From Actinomycetota bacterium (GTDB lineage Bacteria; Actinomycetota; Acidimicrobiia; IMCC26256; PALSA-555): DNA of 32,940 nt. The stretch is taken from NCBI GenBank assembly GCA_003140175.1, contig PLJD01000097.1, forward strand, positions 12,715 to 45,654, in the 5' to 3' direction. Below the pieces are notes generated by a model that saw only the letters and a program-made list of their open reading frames with translations, had not been told where the DNA came from and did not search any database. How positions within the stretch are numbered: the stretch's first letter is position 1; the number at the start of each line of letters is the position of its first letter. The position numbers and the translations under genes were made by a program. Shown here piece after piece: positions 23,573-31,593 of the stretch.

Positions 23573-24424
23573 CTAGCGCTGGGGTTGGGCGGGCCCGAAC
23601 GGGCGGTCGCCGCGCAGCGTCACCCGATGCGCGAAGCGGGGGGTCTGCCCGTAGTCGTCGAGCGCGTAGTGCAAGGTGGCTCGGTTGTCCCAGAACGCCA
23701 CCGAGCCGGGCTCCCACCGGAACCGGCAGGTGAACTCGGGCTGTTGACAGTGCCGGTAGAGCATGTCGAGGATCGCGTTGCTCTCGTTCTTCGATAACCC
23801 CAAGATGGTCTGGGTGAACTGCTGGTTCACGAACAGGCCGTTGCGTCCGTTCTCCGGGTGGGTGCGCACGACCGGATGCAACGCCGGCAGCAACCGCTCG
23901 TGGCGTTCCCCGTTCCAGTCGTAGCCGCCGCGCTCGTCGACGGTCGCCGCGAACCACGGATCGAAGTGGATCGCGACGAGCTGGTCACAGAGCTGACGAA
24001 CCGGTTCGGCCAGTCCGTCGTACGCGTCCTGCAGGCTGGCCCACATGGTGTCGCCCCCCACCTCGGGGGCTTCGAGCATGTAGAGGATGGAGCCGAACGG
24101 TGGCGTGTCGAGGAAGGTGACGTCGGTGTGCCACCAGCTCGCCCGGTCCTCCCGACTGTCGATGGCCAGTACCTCGGCGTTGTCCTGGATGGCGGGGATC
24201 ACCGGGTGTCCCTCGGTGACCACGCCGAACTGGCGGGCGAAATCGGCCTGCTCGCTCGCCGCCAGCTCCTGGTCGCGGAAGAAGATCACGTGGTGCTGGT
24301 TCAACGCCGCCCGCACGCCGGCCACGACGTCGTCCCCCAAGGGCTGGGAGAGGTCGAGTCCGTGGAGCTCCGCGCCGATGATGGGGGAGAGGGGCCGCAC
24401 GTCGAGCTGGGTTGCGATCGCCAC
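23573..24424 (-). CDS. TauD/TfdA-family Fe(II)/2-oxoglutarate-dependent dioxygenase
   Basis: The 283-residue enzyme belongs to PF02668. The iron triad is His99, Asp101 (WWHTDVTF) and His252 (WDNRATLHYA), with Arg267 (AHRVTL) binding the 2-oxoglutarate carboxylate. Length and motif spacing are nearly the same as in E. coli TauD (283 residues, H99/D101/H255/R270). The family hydroxylates taurine, alkylsulfonates, sulfate esters, phenoxyacetates or similar acids next to a leaving group. The long upstream open frame is spurious: the GTG at 24424 begins just before the conserved TQLDVRPLSPIIGAELHG region and has AGGA 7 nt upstream. The exact substrate is unknown. It is convergent with the transporter operon and divergent from the hydrolase. 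Confidence 0.92.
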   Translation of the reverse strand: MAIATQLDVRPLSPIIGAELHGLDLSQPLGDDVVAGVRAALNQHHVIFFRDQELAASEQADFARQFGVVTEGHPVIPAIQDNAEVLAIDSREDRASWWHTDVTFLDTPPFGSILYMLEAPEVGGDTMWASLQDAYDGLAEPVRQLCDQLVAIHFDPWFAATVDERGGYDWNGERHERLLPALHPVVRTHPENGRNGLFVNQQFTQTILGLSKNESNAILDMLYRHCQQPEFTCRFRWEPGSVAFWDNRATLHYALDDYGQTPRFAHRVTLRGDRPFGPAQPQR

Positions 24425-24506
24425 GACCCCATCCTGGCGCAGCGGGCCGCGCTCCTCAACCGGCCACGTCGCGGCGGCCGGGGTGATGGTGTCGGCGCGG
24501 GCCTCG

Positions 24507-24554
24507 TACCGTAGGCACGACGCGCCATCGGGGCGCGACCGTCGGGAGAGAGGC
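24507..24554 (+). promoter_or_regulatory. Putative promoter and leader of the hydrolase gene
   Basis: TACCGT (24507-24512) is a TANNNT -10 candidate, followed by a CGCGCC/GGCGCG hairpin (24521-24526 with 24532-24537) and a GGGAGAGAGG ribosome binding site (24544-24553) 5 nt before the GTG start. No clear -35 was found. The same 134-base gap must also hold the leftward dioxygenase promoter. Confidence 0.35.
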
Positions 24555-24558
24555 CCCT

Positions 24559-25599
24559 GTGACCGCAGCCGCCGTGCCGACCGGGCGACGCAACTTCTCG
24601 CCCTGGTTCCAGTGGGTGACCCGCCTGATGGCCACCGCGCCGGTCGACCCGCTGCGGGTCGACGACCTGTCCGGCTGGGCGGAGTGGCGGGTCCGGTGCC
24701 GCCAACGCCTGACCGAGCTGCTCGGCCCGTTCCCCGAACCGGTCCCACGCAACCTCGAGACCCTCGACGAGCAGGCCTGCGACGGGTACCGCCGCGCTCG
24801 CATCGTTTTCGACACCGAGGACACCATGTCGGTCCCCGCCTACCTCCTCGTCCCGGACGGGCGCGTCGAGCCCGGACCGGCGATCCTCGCCTGCCACGGG
24901 CACGGTCCCGGCAAGTCGCTCGTGGTCGGCCTGGAGACAACCGACGCCCCCAACGGCGACTACGCCCACCAGCTCGCCCAACGGGGCTACGTGGTCCTCG
25001 CACCCGACCTGCGCTGCTTCGGCGAACGAGCCGACTGGAATCCACCCGGCATCTACGCCTGTGACATCAATCTCGTCCACGCCACGATGGCCGGGGTGAG
25101 CCCCCTCACCCAGAACCTCTGGGACCTGGGCCGCTGCCTCGACGTGCTCGGCGACCACGACCTCGTCGACCCGGCCCGCCTCGGCATGGTCGGTCTCTCC
25201 CTCGGCGGCACCATGACCCTTCTCCTGGCGGCTTGGGACGAGCGGGTCGCGGCCGCAGTCGTGAGCGGGTTCTTCTCATCGTGGGCCGAGGCCCACAAGG
25301 TCCCCTGGAACATGTGCGGCTCCCAGGTCCTGACCGGCATGCTCGGCCAGCTCGAACACGTTGACCTGGGCGCGCTGATCGCCCCCCGGCCCCTGCTCGT
25401 CGAGACCGGCACCGAAGACCCGATCTTCCCCCTCGCCGCCGCCGACCACTCCTACGCGCAGCTCGAACGGGTCTACGAGCACCTCAACGCCCCCGACCAT
25501 CTCGAACATGACGTGTTCGACGGCGAGCACCAGTGGCACGGAGACCGCGCCTACGCGTTCCTCGATCACTGGCTCCACCACACCCCGCCGTCGGCCTAA
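24559..25599 (+). CDS. Alpha/beta hydrolase (dienelactone-hydrolase / acetyl-esterase-like)
   Basis: The 346-residue protein has an alpha/beta-hydrolase fold resembling the PF12715/DLH-type esterase group. The nucleophile elbow is GLSLGG with Ser214; the probable acid is Asp287 in GTEDPIF and the probable base His324 in GEHQWHG. An oxyanion-hole CHGHG stretch occurs at 112-116, followed by a loop before the PDLRCFGE strand. An N-terminal helical region (about 10-70) is typical of this group. It likely cleaves a carboxylic ester of unknown nature in the cytoplasm, as no signal peptide is present. The GTG start is supported by a strong ribosome binding site. It is followed after 77 nt by an oxidoreductase gene on the same strand. 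Confidence 0.88.
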   Translation: MTAAAVPTGRRNFSPWFQWVTRLMATAPVDPLRVDDLSGWAEWRVRCRQRLTELLGPFPEPVPRNLETLDEQACDGYRRARIVFDTEDTMSVPAYLLVPDGRVEPGPAILACHGHGPGKSLVVGLETTDAPNGDYAHQLAQRGYVVLAPDLRCFGERADWNPPGIYACDINLVHATMAGVSPLTQNLWDLGRCLDVLGDHDLVDPARLGMVGLSLGGTMTLLLAAWDERVAAAVVSGFFSSWAEAHKVPWNMCGSQVLTGMLGQLEHVDLGALIAPRPLLVETGTEDPIFPLAAADHSYAQLERVYEHLNAPDHLEHDVFDGEHQWHGDRAYAFLDHWLHHTPPSA

Positions 25600-25663
25600 G
25601 GCACCCGTTCACCGCGACGACGCGGGTCGAGCGCCAGCCCCGCGCGCGTGCCGGCGCGCTCGG

Positions 25664-25669
25664 TAGCGT
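25664..25669 (+). promoter_or_regulatory. Putative leaderless -10 element for the MDR oxidoreductase
   Basis: TAGCGT fits TANNNT and ends 7 nt before the ATG at 25677, with no Shine-Dalgarno sequence before that ATG. This is the geometry expected for an mRNA starting at the initiation codon. Confidence 0.45.
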
Positions 25670-25676
25670 CGGTGCC

Positions 25677-26636
25677 ATGAAAGCCGCCGTGTACGACGAG
25701 ACCGGACCGCCCCAGGTGCTGCGCTACGAGGAGGTGCCCGATCCTCCCCACGGGCCCGGCGACGTCCTGGTGCACGTCGAGGCCATCAGCATCGAGGGTG
25801 GAGACACCCTCAACCGAGCCGGCGGGGAGCTCGCGACCCGACCCCACATCGTCGGCTACCAGTGCGCGGGCACCATCCTCGACGTCGGTGGCGATGTCCA
25901 CGACCGCCAAGTCGGGCAGCGCGTCGTGGCAACCAGCCTCTTCGGTTCCCACGCGGAGCTGTTCGCGGTGCCGGCGTCGCTCACCTGGGTGGTGCCCGAC
26001 GGGCTCGACATCGTGCCGGCGGCATGTGTCCCGATTGCGTTCGGCACCGCCGACGACTGCCTGTTCGAGTTCGGCCATCTCCAAGCCGGTGAGACCGTCC
26101 TGATCCAGGCCGGCGCGGGTGGGGTCGGCCTCGCCGCCATCCAGCTCGCGAAACGAGCCGGGGCGACAGTGCTGGCGACCGCGTCGAGCGACGCCAAGCT
26201 CGAGCGCCTCCACGCGCTCGGCCTCGACCACGGCATCAACTACCGCGACGTCGACTTGGCCGACGCGGCCCGCGAGCTGACCGGAGGCCAAGGCGTCAAC
26301 CTGGTGGTCGACTCGGTCGGCTCGACCCTCACCGACAGCGTGCGGGCGCTCGCCTACCGGGGCCGCTGCACCCTGGTCGGCCAGGCCGGCCGCGACCCGC
26401 AGCCGTTCGACGCCGCCGCGCTCATGATGGGCAACCAGACCGTCACCGGCGTGTTCTTCGGCGCTGAGGTGTTCACCGAACGGGTCCACACGATGGTCGA
26501 CCGGCACCTCGACGACGTCCGGGCCGGCCGCCTCCAGGTCCTGGTCGACCGGACGTTCCCGCTCGCTCAGGCGGCCGACGCCCACGCGTACGCCGAGAGC
26601 CGACAAGCCGTCGGCCGAGTCGTCCTGATTCCTTAG
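25677..26636 (+). CDS. Zinc-independent MDR oxidoreductase (NADPH:quinone reductase-like)
   Basis: The 319-residue protein belongs to the medium-chain dehydrogenase/reductase superfamily, quinone oxidoreductase branch. It opens with MKAAVYDETGPPQVLRYEEVP, has a GroES-like domain (about 1-115), and a Rossmann domain with the AGAGGVG nucleotide-binding motif at 145-151 and a substrate-side VVDSVGS region. Cys and His zinc ligands of true alcohol dehydrogenases are absent. Such enzymes reduce quinones or alpha,beta-unsaturated carbonyls with NADPH. The frame opens further upstream at 25533, but the ATG at 25677 is where homology-like sequence begins. Confidence 0.93.
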   Translation: MKAAVYDETGPPQVLRYEEVPDPPHGPGDVLVHVEAISIEGGDTLNRAGGELATRPHIVGYQCAGTILDVGGDVHDRQVGQRVVATSLFGSHAELFAVPASLTWVVPDGLDIVPAACVPIAFGTADDCLFEFGHLQAGETVLIQAGAGGVGLAAIQLAKRAGATVLATASSDAKLERLHALGLDHGINYRDVDLADAARELTGGQGVNLVVDSVGSTLTDSVRALAYRGRCTLVGQAGRDPQPFDAAALMMGNQTVTGVFFGAEVFTERVHTMVDRHLDDVRAGRLQVLVDRTFPLAQAADAHAYAESRQAVGRVVLIP

Positions 26637-26932
26637 AATCTGGGCAACCGTCCGCCTTTCCCCATCGTCGATCGCGGTGACGCGGTGTCGGATTGGCGCC
26701 ATGTCTGCTTGGCTGCCGGTCCCGGCCGGGATGGCCCCCCGAGCATTGACCCGCGCCCGGCGCCGGCCGTGGAGAATGGCGCTCCCGCGCGGGTCGGGGA
26801 CAAGATCTGCGCCGCGGGCCGCTGGCAGGGCGTCGGTCGGGGGTTCCGCGGCCGATCGCCGCGCCGCGCCGACCGGGGCGTCCGAGCGCTCCCACGACCC
26901 GAATGTCAACCTATGCACCGGAGGATCCCCTG

Positions 26933-27406
26933 ATGGCTTTCCAGTACACGCCGCATCCGCGGACGGTCGCGATGAGCGAACACAAGGCGAAACCGCCCAG
27001 CCACAATGACGTCGAGACCGTTGGATTCAACGACCGCTTCGGCCTGGCCATCACCAAGCGGGTCGGCACGATGTGGTGCGCGTACATCTTCGCGATCATC
27101 GCGGTGATCAGCCTGCCCACGATCTTGAAGCAGTCCGGGTTCGGCATCGGGTTCGACTTCGGGAACGGGACCGTCGCCCTGGTCGCCTGGGTCGCGCAAA
27201 CGTTCCTCCAGCTCGTGCTGCTGTCGATCATCATGGTGGGCCAGGACTTGCAGGGCCGCGCCGGCGACAAGCGTGCCGACGCCACCTACAAGGACGCCGA
27301 GGCAGTGCTCCACGAAGCCACCCAGATTCAGGCCCATCTCCTCGAACAGGACAAGGCGATCGAGGCGATCCAGGCGCGCTTCGCTTCGCAGCCTGGCCAG
27401 TCCTGA
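26933..27406 (+). CDS. Small conserved two-helix membrane protein (DUF1003-like)
   Basis: The 157-residue protein has two transmembrane helices (about 50-65 and 82-102) joined by a short GFGIGFDFGNG loop, then a charged, probably helical C-terminal tail (ATYKDAEAVLHEATQIQAHLLEQDKAIEAI). The LQLVLLSIIMVGQDLQ segment followed by the acidic/basic helix resembles the DUF1003 layout, and similar proteins are widespread in actinobacteria; the function is unknown. The ATG at 26933 is favoured over that at 26903 because GGAGG (26920-26924) lies 8 nt upstream. The 296 bases before it hold no supported gene. Confidence 0.78.
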   Translation: MAFQYTPHPRTVAMSEHKAKPPSHNDVETVGFNDRFGLAITKRVGTMWCAYIFAIIAVISLPTILKQSGFGIGFDFGNGTVALVAWVAQTFLQLVLLSIIMVGQDLQGRAGDKRADATYKDAEAVLHEATQIQAHLLEQDKAIEAIQARFASQPGQS

Positions 27407-27543
27407 TCCGAGGGTCCCGGCGACCACGTCGCCGGTGAGCCCGCTCCGATTGATCGGATAGACACTTCCCGCCGACCGCGGGATCGAGGAGTTGCACGAA
27501 CACGTCAACGGGTCAGCCCTACAACACGCAGTGGGTCGTCCAG

Positions 27544-28098
27544 GTGCCCCCCGAGACGGTGATCCAGCAGGTGACGAATGCGGCGGCGGTGTGTGAGGGC
27601 TACTCGTTCCAGCCGACCGCGGCCAACTCGGTGGTGCTGACCCGCAAGTACTGGCCGGTGTGGGTCATCGTCGTGGCCGCGGTCGGCGCGCTCTTCTGCC
27701 TGATCGGCCTCTTGGCCCTCCTCTACAAGGAGACCGAGACCATGACCGTCACGGCCACCGACTCCCCCGACGGGACCCGGGTCGACATCGTCGGCACCGG
27801 CAGCACCGAGGCGGTGGGGCGCATCCACGCGGCGCTCTCCGCCCTCCCCGGCGCCGCCCAGGCCCCGGCCCCCGTCTACGCGACCGCTCCCCCTCCGCCC
27901 GGGCTCGCCCCGGCCGCGCCCATCCCGCCCCCGCCCGGCGCCCCCGGGGCCGCGCCGGACCTCCCCGCGCCCGCGACCACCGCGGCGGCCTGGTATCCGG
28001 ATCCGTCGGGCCATCACGAGCAGCGTTACTGGAACGGCATGGCCTGGACCGAGCACATCAGCGACCACGGGCCGCCCGGCACCGACACCATCTCGTAG
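27544..28098 (+). CDS. Single-pass membrane protein with C-terminal DUF2510 domain
   Basis: From the GTG at 27544 the protein is 184 residues: a short N-terminal domain, one transmembrane helix (about 39-60), a small domain beginning ETETMTVTATDSPDGTRVDIVGTG, a long Pro/Ala linker (about 100-148) and a C-terminal DUF2510 motif AAWYPDPSGHHEQRYWNGMAWT (PF10708), common in actinobacterial membrane proteins. Coding-like sequence (TSTGQPYNTQWVVQV) continues in frame upstream of the GTG to about 27496, but contains no ATG, GTG or TTG, so the true start may be non-canonical or the sequence may carry an error. GAGGAG at 27486-27491 would suit a start at about 27496-27502. Function unknown. Confidence 0.72.
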   Translation: MPPETVIQQVTNAAAVCEGYSFQPTAANSVVLTRKYWPVWVIVVAAVGALFCLIGLLALLYKETETMTVTATDSPDGTRVDIVGTGSTEAVGRIHAALSALPGAAQAPAPVYATAPPPPGLAPAAPIPPPPGAPGAAPDLPAPATTAAAWYPDPSGHHEQRYWNGMAWTEHISDHGPPGTDTIS

Positions 28099-28152
28099 CG
28101 CGCGGCCCGTGCGCCGGATCACCGAACCCCGGCCGGAGGGCAGACCCGCCAG

Positions 28153-28158
28153 TACAGT
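28153..28158 (+). promoter_or_regulatory. Putative -10 element of the CNBD gene
   Basis: TACAGT fits TANNNT and ends 30 nt before the ATG at 28189, giving a leader of about 24 nt. No clear -35 was found. Confidence 0.3.
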
Positions 28159-28188
28159 GCTCGTCTTGACGCGGGCGCCGGGGAACCC

Positions 28189-28602
28189 ATGACTCGACTG
28201 ATCGATCAGCGTCTCAAGCAGGTCCCGCTGTTCTCCGAGTGCCGCCGGCGCGACCTCAGCTTCATCTCCGCGATCCTGCGCGAGCGGTCCTTCCCGGCCG
28301 GCACGCAGCTGACCACCGAAGGCGAACCCGGCGACGAGTTCATGATCATCCTGGACGGCACCGTCACCGCCCGCCGTCAGGGCCGCCGGCTCGTCCAGCT
28401 CGGCCCCGGCGACTTCTTCGGTGAGATCGCGCTCCTCGACCGCGGCCCCCGGACCGCGACGATCACGACCGACACGCCCGTCACCGTCGGCATCGTCGGT
28501 CGGCGGGAGTGGCAGGACCTGCTCGCCCAGCCCGGGGTCGCCGAGCAGATCCTGCTGGCGCTCGCCGGGCGCCTGCGCGCCGCCGAGCCCAAATCCCTCT
28601 GA
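28189..28602 (+). CDS. Stand-alone cyclic nucleotide-binding domain protein
   Basis: The 137-residue protein consists of one CNBD (PF00027) with no DNA-binding or enzymatic domain. The phosphate-binding cassette is intact: FGEIALLDRGPRTATI at about 77-92, with Glu79 and Arg88 positioned to bind the ribose and cyclic phosphate. It therefore probably binds cAMP or cGMP and may act as a sensor or regulatory subunit through a protein partner. No cyclase, kinase or channel lies adjacent. The stop codon is part of a stem-loop (see the following terminator). Confidence 0.9.
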   Translation: MTRLIDQRLKQVPLFSECRRRDLSFISAILRERSFPAGTQLTTEGEPGDEFMIILDGTVTARRQGRRLVQLGPGDFFGEIALLDRGPRTATITTDTPVTVGIVGRREWQDLLAQPGVAEQILLALAGRLRAAEPKSL

Positions 28603-28646
28603 CCTCGCCGCGGTCCGCGCCGCAGCACCAGAGAGCGGACGAGGTC
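28601..28646. terminator. Bulged hairpin overlapping the CNBD stop codon
   Basis: GACCTC (28601-28606) pairs with GAGGTC (28641-28646) and GTCCGC (28613-28618) with GCGGAC (28635-28640), leaving a 6-nt bulge on the left and a 16-nt loop. It starts within the stop codon. No T-run. Confidence 0.45.
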
Positions 28647-28735
28647 ACCGGCACCGGGCCGGTCGGGACCATCACGTCGCCGACCTTCCGGGCGACGACC
28701 GGCGCGTACCGCTCCACACCCGAGGAGGACCGCTG

Positions 28736-28776
28736 GGTTGTGTCGCGAGGCCGGAGCCGCTCACCGCGACACCACC
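28736..28776. terminator. Hairpin between convergent CNBD and AIM24 genes
   Basis: GGTTGTGTCGCG (28736-28747) pairs with CGCGACACCACC (28765-28776) at 11 of 12 positions around a 17-nt loop. It stands 10 nt from the AIM24 stop and is a likely terminator for that leftward gene. Confidence 0.5.
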
Positions 28777-28785
28777 CGGGGCGGG

Positions 28786-29535
28786 TCAGCTCGTCGCGGT
28801 GTCGATCAGGCTGCCGAGGAGGTTGCGGCCCTTGTTCTCGTTGTCGGGCTGGGGGAGGTACGGGATGATCGACGCGGCGAGCTTGGACAACGGGAGGGTC
28901 TGGAGCCAGATATGGCCGGGCCCGGTGAGGCGAGCCAGGAAGATGCCGTCCGAGCCGAACGCCATGTTCTTGATGCCCTTGATCCGGTCGAGCTCGAAGC
29001 TGACCCCGGCCTCGAACATGCCGACGTGGCCGGGATGGACGCGCATCGACTCACCGGCCGCGAGCTGGTAGTCGACGATCTCGCCGTCCAGCTCGATCCA
29101 GGCGCTGCCGGTGCCGGCCACCTTTTGGAGGATGAACCCGGTACCGCCGAACAGCCCGGCGCCCAACTTCTGCTGAAAGCCGATCGAGATCTCCACGCTG
29201 GGCACGCCGCAGAGATAGCCGCTGCGGTGGACCATGTACTCGCTGCCGGGGCCGACCTCGATCGGCATGATCTGGCCTGGCATGTGCGTCGCGAACGCGA
29301 CCATGCCGGGCGCGCCCTGGGCGGTGTACTCGGTCATGAAGAAGCTCGACCCGCCGATCGAGCGCTTCACCGCGCCGAACACGCCCTTCGCGCCGCCCTT
29401 GCCGCTCGCGGCGGTGTCGAGCTGGATCGACGCGGTCATCCAGGACAGCTCACCCGACTCGGCGACGACTGACTCGCCGGGGTCGAGCTTCATCTCCAGC
29501 ACCGGTAGGACGGTGCCAATGACCTGATGATCCAT
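28786..29535 (-). CDS. AIM24 family protein (TIGR00266-like)
   Basis: The 249-residue protein has the repetitive beta-rich pattern of the AIM24/TIGR00266 family: LDPGESVVAESGELSWM near the start, GGSSFFMTEYTAQGAPGMVAF in the middle, GTGFILQKVAGTGSAWIELDG and GHVGMFEAGVSFELDRIKG later. Members form a beta-sandwich of tryptophan-RNA-binding-protein-like fold; the mitochondrial relative affects inner-membrane organisation, while bacterial roles are unclear. No signal peptide or membrane helix is seen. The ATG at 29535 is supported by AGGAG 5 nt upstream and replaces an upstream frame start at 29580. Confidence 0.92.
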   Translation of the reverse strand: MDHQVIGTVLPVLEMKLDPGESVVAESGELSWMTASIQLDTAASGKGGAKGVFGAVKRSIGGSSFFMTEYTAQGAPGMVAFATHMPGQIMPIEVGPGSEYMVHRSGYLCGVPSVEISIGFQQKLGAGLFGGTGFILQKVAGTGSAWIELDGEIVDYQLAAGESMRVHPGHVGMFEAGVSFELDRIKGIKNMAFGSDGIFLARLTGPGHIWLQTLPLSKLAASIIPYLPQPDNENKGRNLLGSLIDTATS

Positions 29536-29618
29536 CTTCGCTCCTGGGCTCAACGCGGGCTCGGCGAACCCGACGAACACTCGGCTGCGACGACCGTAGG
29601 GGGGAGACGGCCTCGGTT

Positions 29619-29639
29619 CCTGAGTAACCCGTACTCAGG
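29619..29639. promoter_or_regulatory. Operator-like inverted repeat upstream of the AIM24 gene
   Basis: CCTGAGTA (29619-29626) and TACTCAGG (29632-29639) are perfect 8-bp arms separated by ACCCG. The element is 84 nt upstream of the AIM24 start and 48 nt downstream of the GT-C gene stop (both leftward), so it may be a repressor site or a terminator stem. The AT-containing arms are unlike the GC-only terminator stems elsewhere in the window, which favours a protein-binding site. Confidence 0.4.
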
Positions 29640-29686
29640 CTCGACTGGTTGGTGATCCGCCCGGGTGGGGTCGACGTCGCCGCACC

Positions 29687-31447
29687 CTAATGGGTGCGGA
29701 GCTCTCGGACCGCCGACGTGGACCCGAGGGTTGGGTGGCGGCTCGCGGTGGCGGCGTCGGGTGCGCACCATGGGGATTGCGGGGCGGGGTCGACCTGGTA
29801 GAGGGCGACGTGTTGGTCCAGCGCGACGCGCCGGACCGACGGGCCGGCACCGCGAACGGTCCGCTCGGTGATCACCCCGGCCGGATGTCCCCGCGCCGCG
29901 GCGAGCTGCTGGGCGGCGCAGACCGCCTCGCCTGCCGACACGTGGTTGTAACGCGCGGCTTCGAGCGCGTCGTGGACGAAGAACCGCTCCCAGGCGTGCC
30001 GGGCGACGGAGTAGGTGGGACGGTCGAGGTATCCGCCGACACTCGTCGCGTCGAAGTCCTCGCCGGACACGAGCGCGTCTTGGAGGTGGTGCGCCCGGGC
30101 GGCGTCGGCGACGGCGCGGTCGGGGGAGAATGGGTGCAGGCTGGTCGACGGATAGAGGGCGAGCAGCGCGACGACCTGCGCGGCGAGGACGAAGCCGAAC
30201 GCGCGGGGGACGCGCCGGGTCGTCGTCCCCGACCGGCGGGCACCGCGGGTCGATCGGGACGAGTGGTCGGACGGGCCGGGGGGCGCGACGGAGAGCCAGA
30301 CGCTGGCGAGGAGGAGCAGGAAGGTGAGCGCCGCGTAGCGGGCCTCGTCGGGGAGCTCCACGACGACGAAGAACGCGAAGCAGGCGACGGATCCGACGCA
30401 CCAGAGCCAACGTGCGGTCGGCGACCGGCGGAGCTGGGCGGCCACGACGACGATCAGCCCGATCGACAGCGTCGCTTCCACCCAGCTCGCGGCGGGGAGG
30501 CGATCGAGGAGCTGGGTGTTCCAGGCGCCGATCCGGGCCGGGATGGGGACCAAGCCGCGCCACGTGCCGGTGGCGGCCTGCACGACGCGGGTGACGCCGG
30601 TCGCGCCGAGGGTGGCGAGGTTGCCGACGCCGGGCGTGAAGGCGCGGAAGTTCGCCGGCGGGATGCACGTGATCGCCGAACCGATCGCCGCGAGCAGCGC
30701 CCCGAGCGCGAAGCGTCGCCGCCCGGCGTCGCGGCAGACGGGGTCGGGCTCGGCGCGACGCGGGTGACGGTCCCCGAGGATCACCGCCGCGGCGAGCGCC
30801 AACGTCAGGACGGCCCCGGCGAGGCTGGTCCAGGCGAGCACCACGACGGCGACGAGACCCCAGCCCCACCGCGGGCGATCCCGACCCAGGCACAGCAGCG
30901 TCACCACGAGGGCGAGCACCCCGAGGCCGTACGAACGGCTGATCACCCCGTACTCGAAGCTGACCGTGTAGCTGATGACCAGCGCGAGGCGCACCGGGCC
31001 CGAGAACGGCGACCGGAGCAGGACGAGCCCGCTGGTGCTCGTGACGATGACGAATTCGAGGACCTGCATCGCGCGGGGGTCGCCGGTCAGGCGGGTCAGC
31101 GTGTACAGCATCAGGTACCAGCCGATGGGGTGTCCCTCGTAGCGCAGGTTCTGGTACAGCGACCCCAGGGAATGGCTGGCCCGCGCGATGTTCCAGGCCT
31201 GCAGCTCGTCGAACCACATGACGTGCGCCCCCAGCCCCCAGGCGGTCAGCGCGGCGACGACGATCAGCGAGGCGATCCCGGCCCACCGGGGCCAGGCCGC
31301 CGGATCGGCGGCGGCGCCTCCGAGGGGCGCCGGTGGGCCGGCCGGGCGGGGGAGCGTCGCGACCCCGGAGGGCGTCGAGGCGGGGTCCAGGGTCGGATTC
31401 GCCGCGTCGGGCGCGGCGGGTCGGGTCACAGACCCGAGATCGGCCAA
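29687..31447 (-). CDS. Polytopic membrane protein, GT-C (ArnT/PMT-like) glycosyltransferase-type
   Basis: Up to 586 residues with about ten to twelve hydrophobic helices between 53 and 430 and a soluble C-terminal part of about 150 residues. The first extracytoplasmic loop contains WFDELQAWNIAR (near 76-88), the acidic Asp-Glu motif typical of GT-C enzymes such as ArnT and protein mannosyltransferases, followed by LRYEGHPIGWYLMLY, also typical. It probably transfers a sugar from a polyprenyl carrier to an envelope glycan, lipid or protein. The frame opens with a TTG at 31447; a GTG at 31429 is an alternative, and neither has a good ribosome binding site. The first 50 residues are disordered and Pro/Ala-rich. 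It is divergent from the Flp pilin gene. Confidence 0.8.
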   Translation of the reverse strand: MADLGSVTRPAAPDAANPTLDPASTPSGVATLPRPAGPPAPLGGAAADPAAWPRWAGIASLIVVAALTAWGLGAHVMWFDELQAWNIARASHSLGSLYQNLRYEGHPIGWYLMLYTLTRLTGDPRAMQVLEFVIVTSTSGLVLLRSPFSGPVRLALVISYTVSFEYGVISRSYGLGVLALVVTLLCLGRDRPRWGWGLVAVVVLAWTSLAGAVLTLALAAAVILGDRHPRRAEPDPVCRDAGRRRFALGALLAAIGSAITCIPPANFRAFTPGVGNLATLGATGVTRVVQAATGTWRGLVPIPARIGAWNTQLLDRLPAASWVEATLSIGLIVVVAAQLRRSPTARWLWCVGSVACFAFFVVVELPDEARYAALTFLLLLASVWLSVAPPGPSDHSSRSTRGARRSGTTTRRVPRAFGFVLAAQVVALLALYPSTSLHPFSPDRAVADAARAHHLQDALVSGEDFDATSVGGYLDRPTYSVARHAWERFFVHDALEAARYNHVSAGEAVCAAQQLAAARGHPAGVITERTVRGAGPSVRRVALDQHVALYQVDPAPQSPWCAPDAATASRHPTLGSTSAVRELRTH

Positions 31448-31593
31448 CCGCCGGGAGGTCTGAAGGAGACGGGGCTCGACGATTCGCTCAAGATTTTCGG
31501 ATCCCGCGTCGATATGTTTCGCCGAAGGCGGGGATCTGGGTGGCCGTGGGCAACGGACACAAGACCATCCATATGGAAGGACGGGGCAATCAG

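Noticed and set aside
24425-25045. N-terminal extension of the dioxygenase frame into the hydrolase gene
   Set aside because: The extension is Arg/Gly-rich, overlaps the hydrolase on the other strand, and the TauD-like sequence starts exactly after the GTG at 24424.
29550-31286. Minus-strand frame of 578 codons overlapping the GT-C gene in another frame
   Set aside because: Composition is Arg/Pro/Ala-rich without structure; the overlapping frame at 29687-31447 has the membrane-protein pattern.
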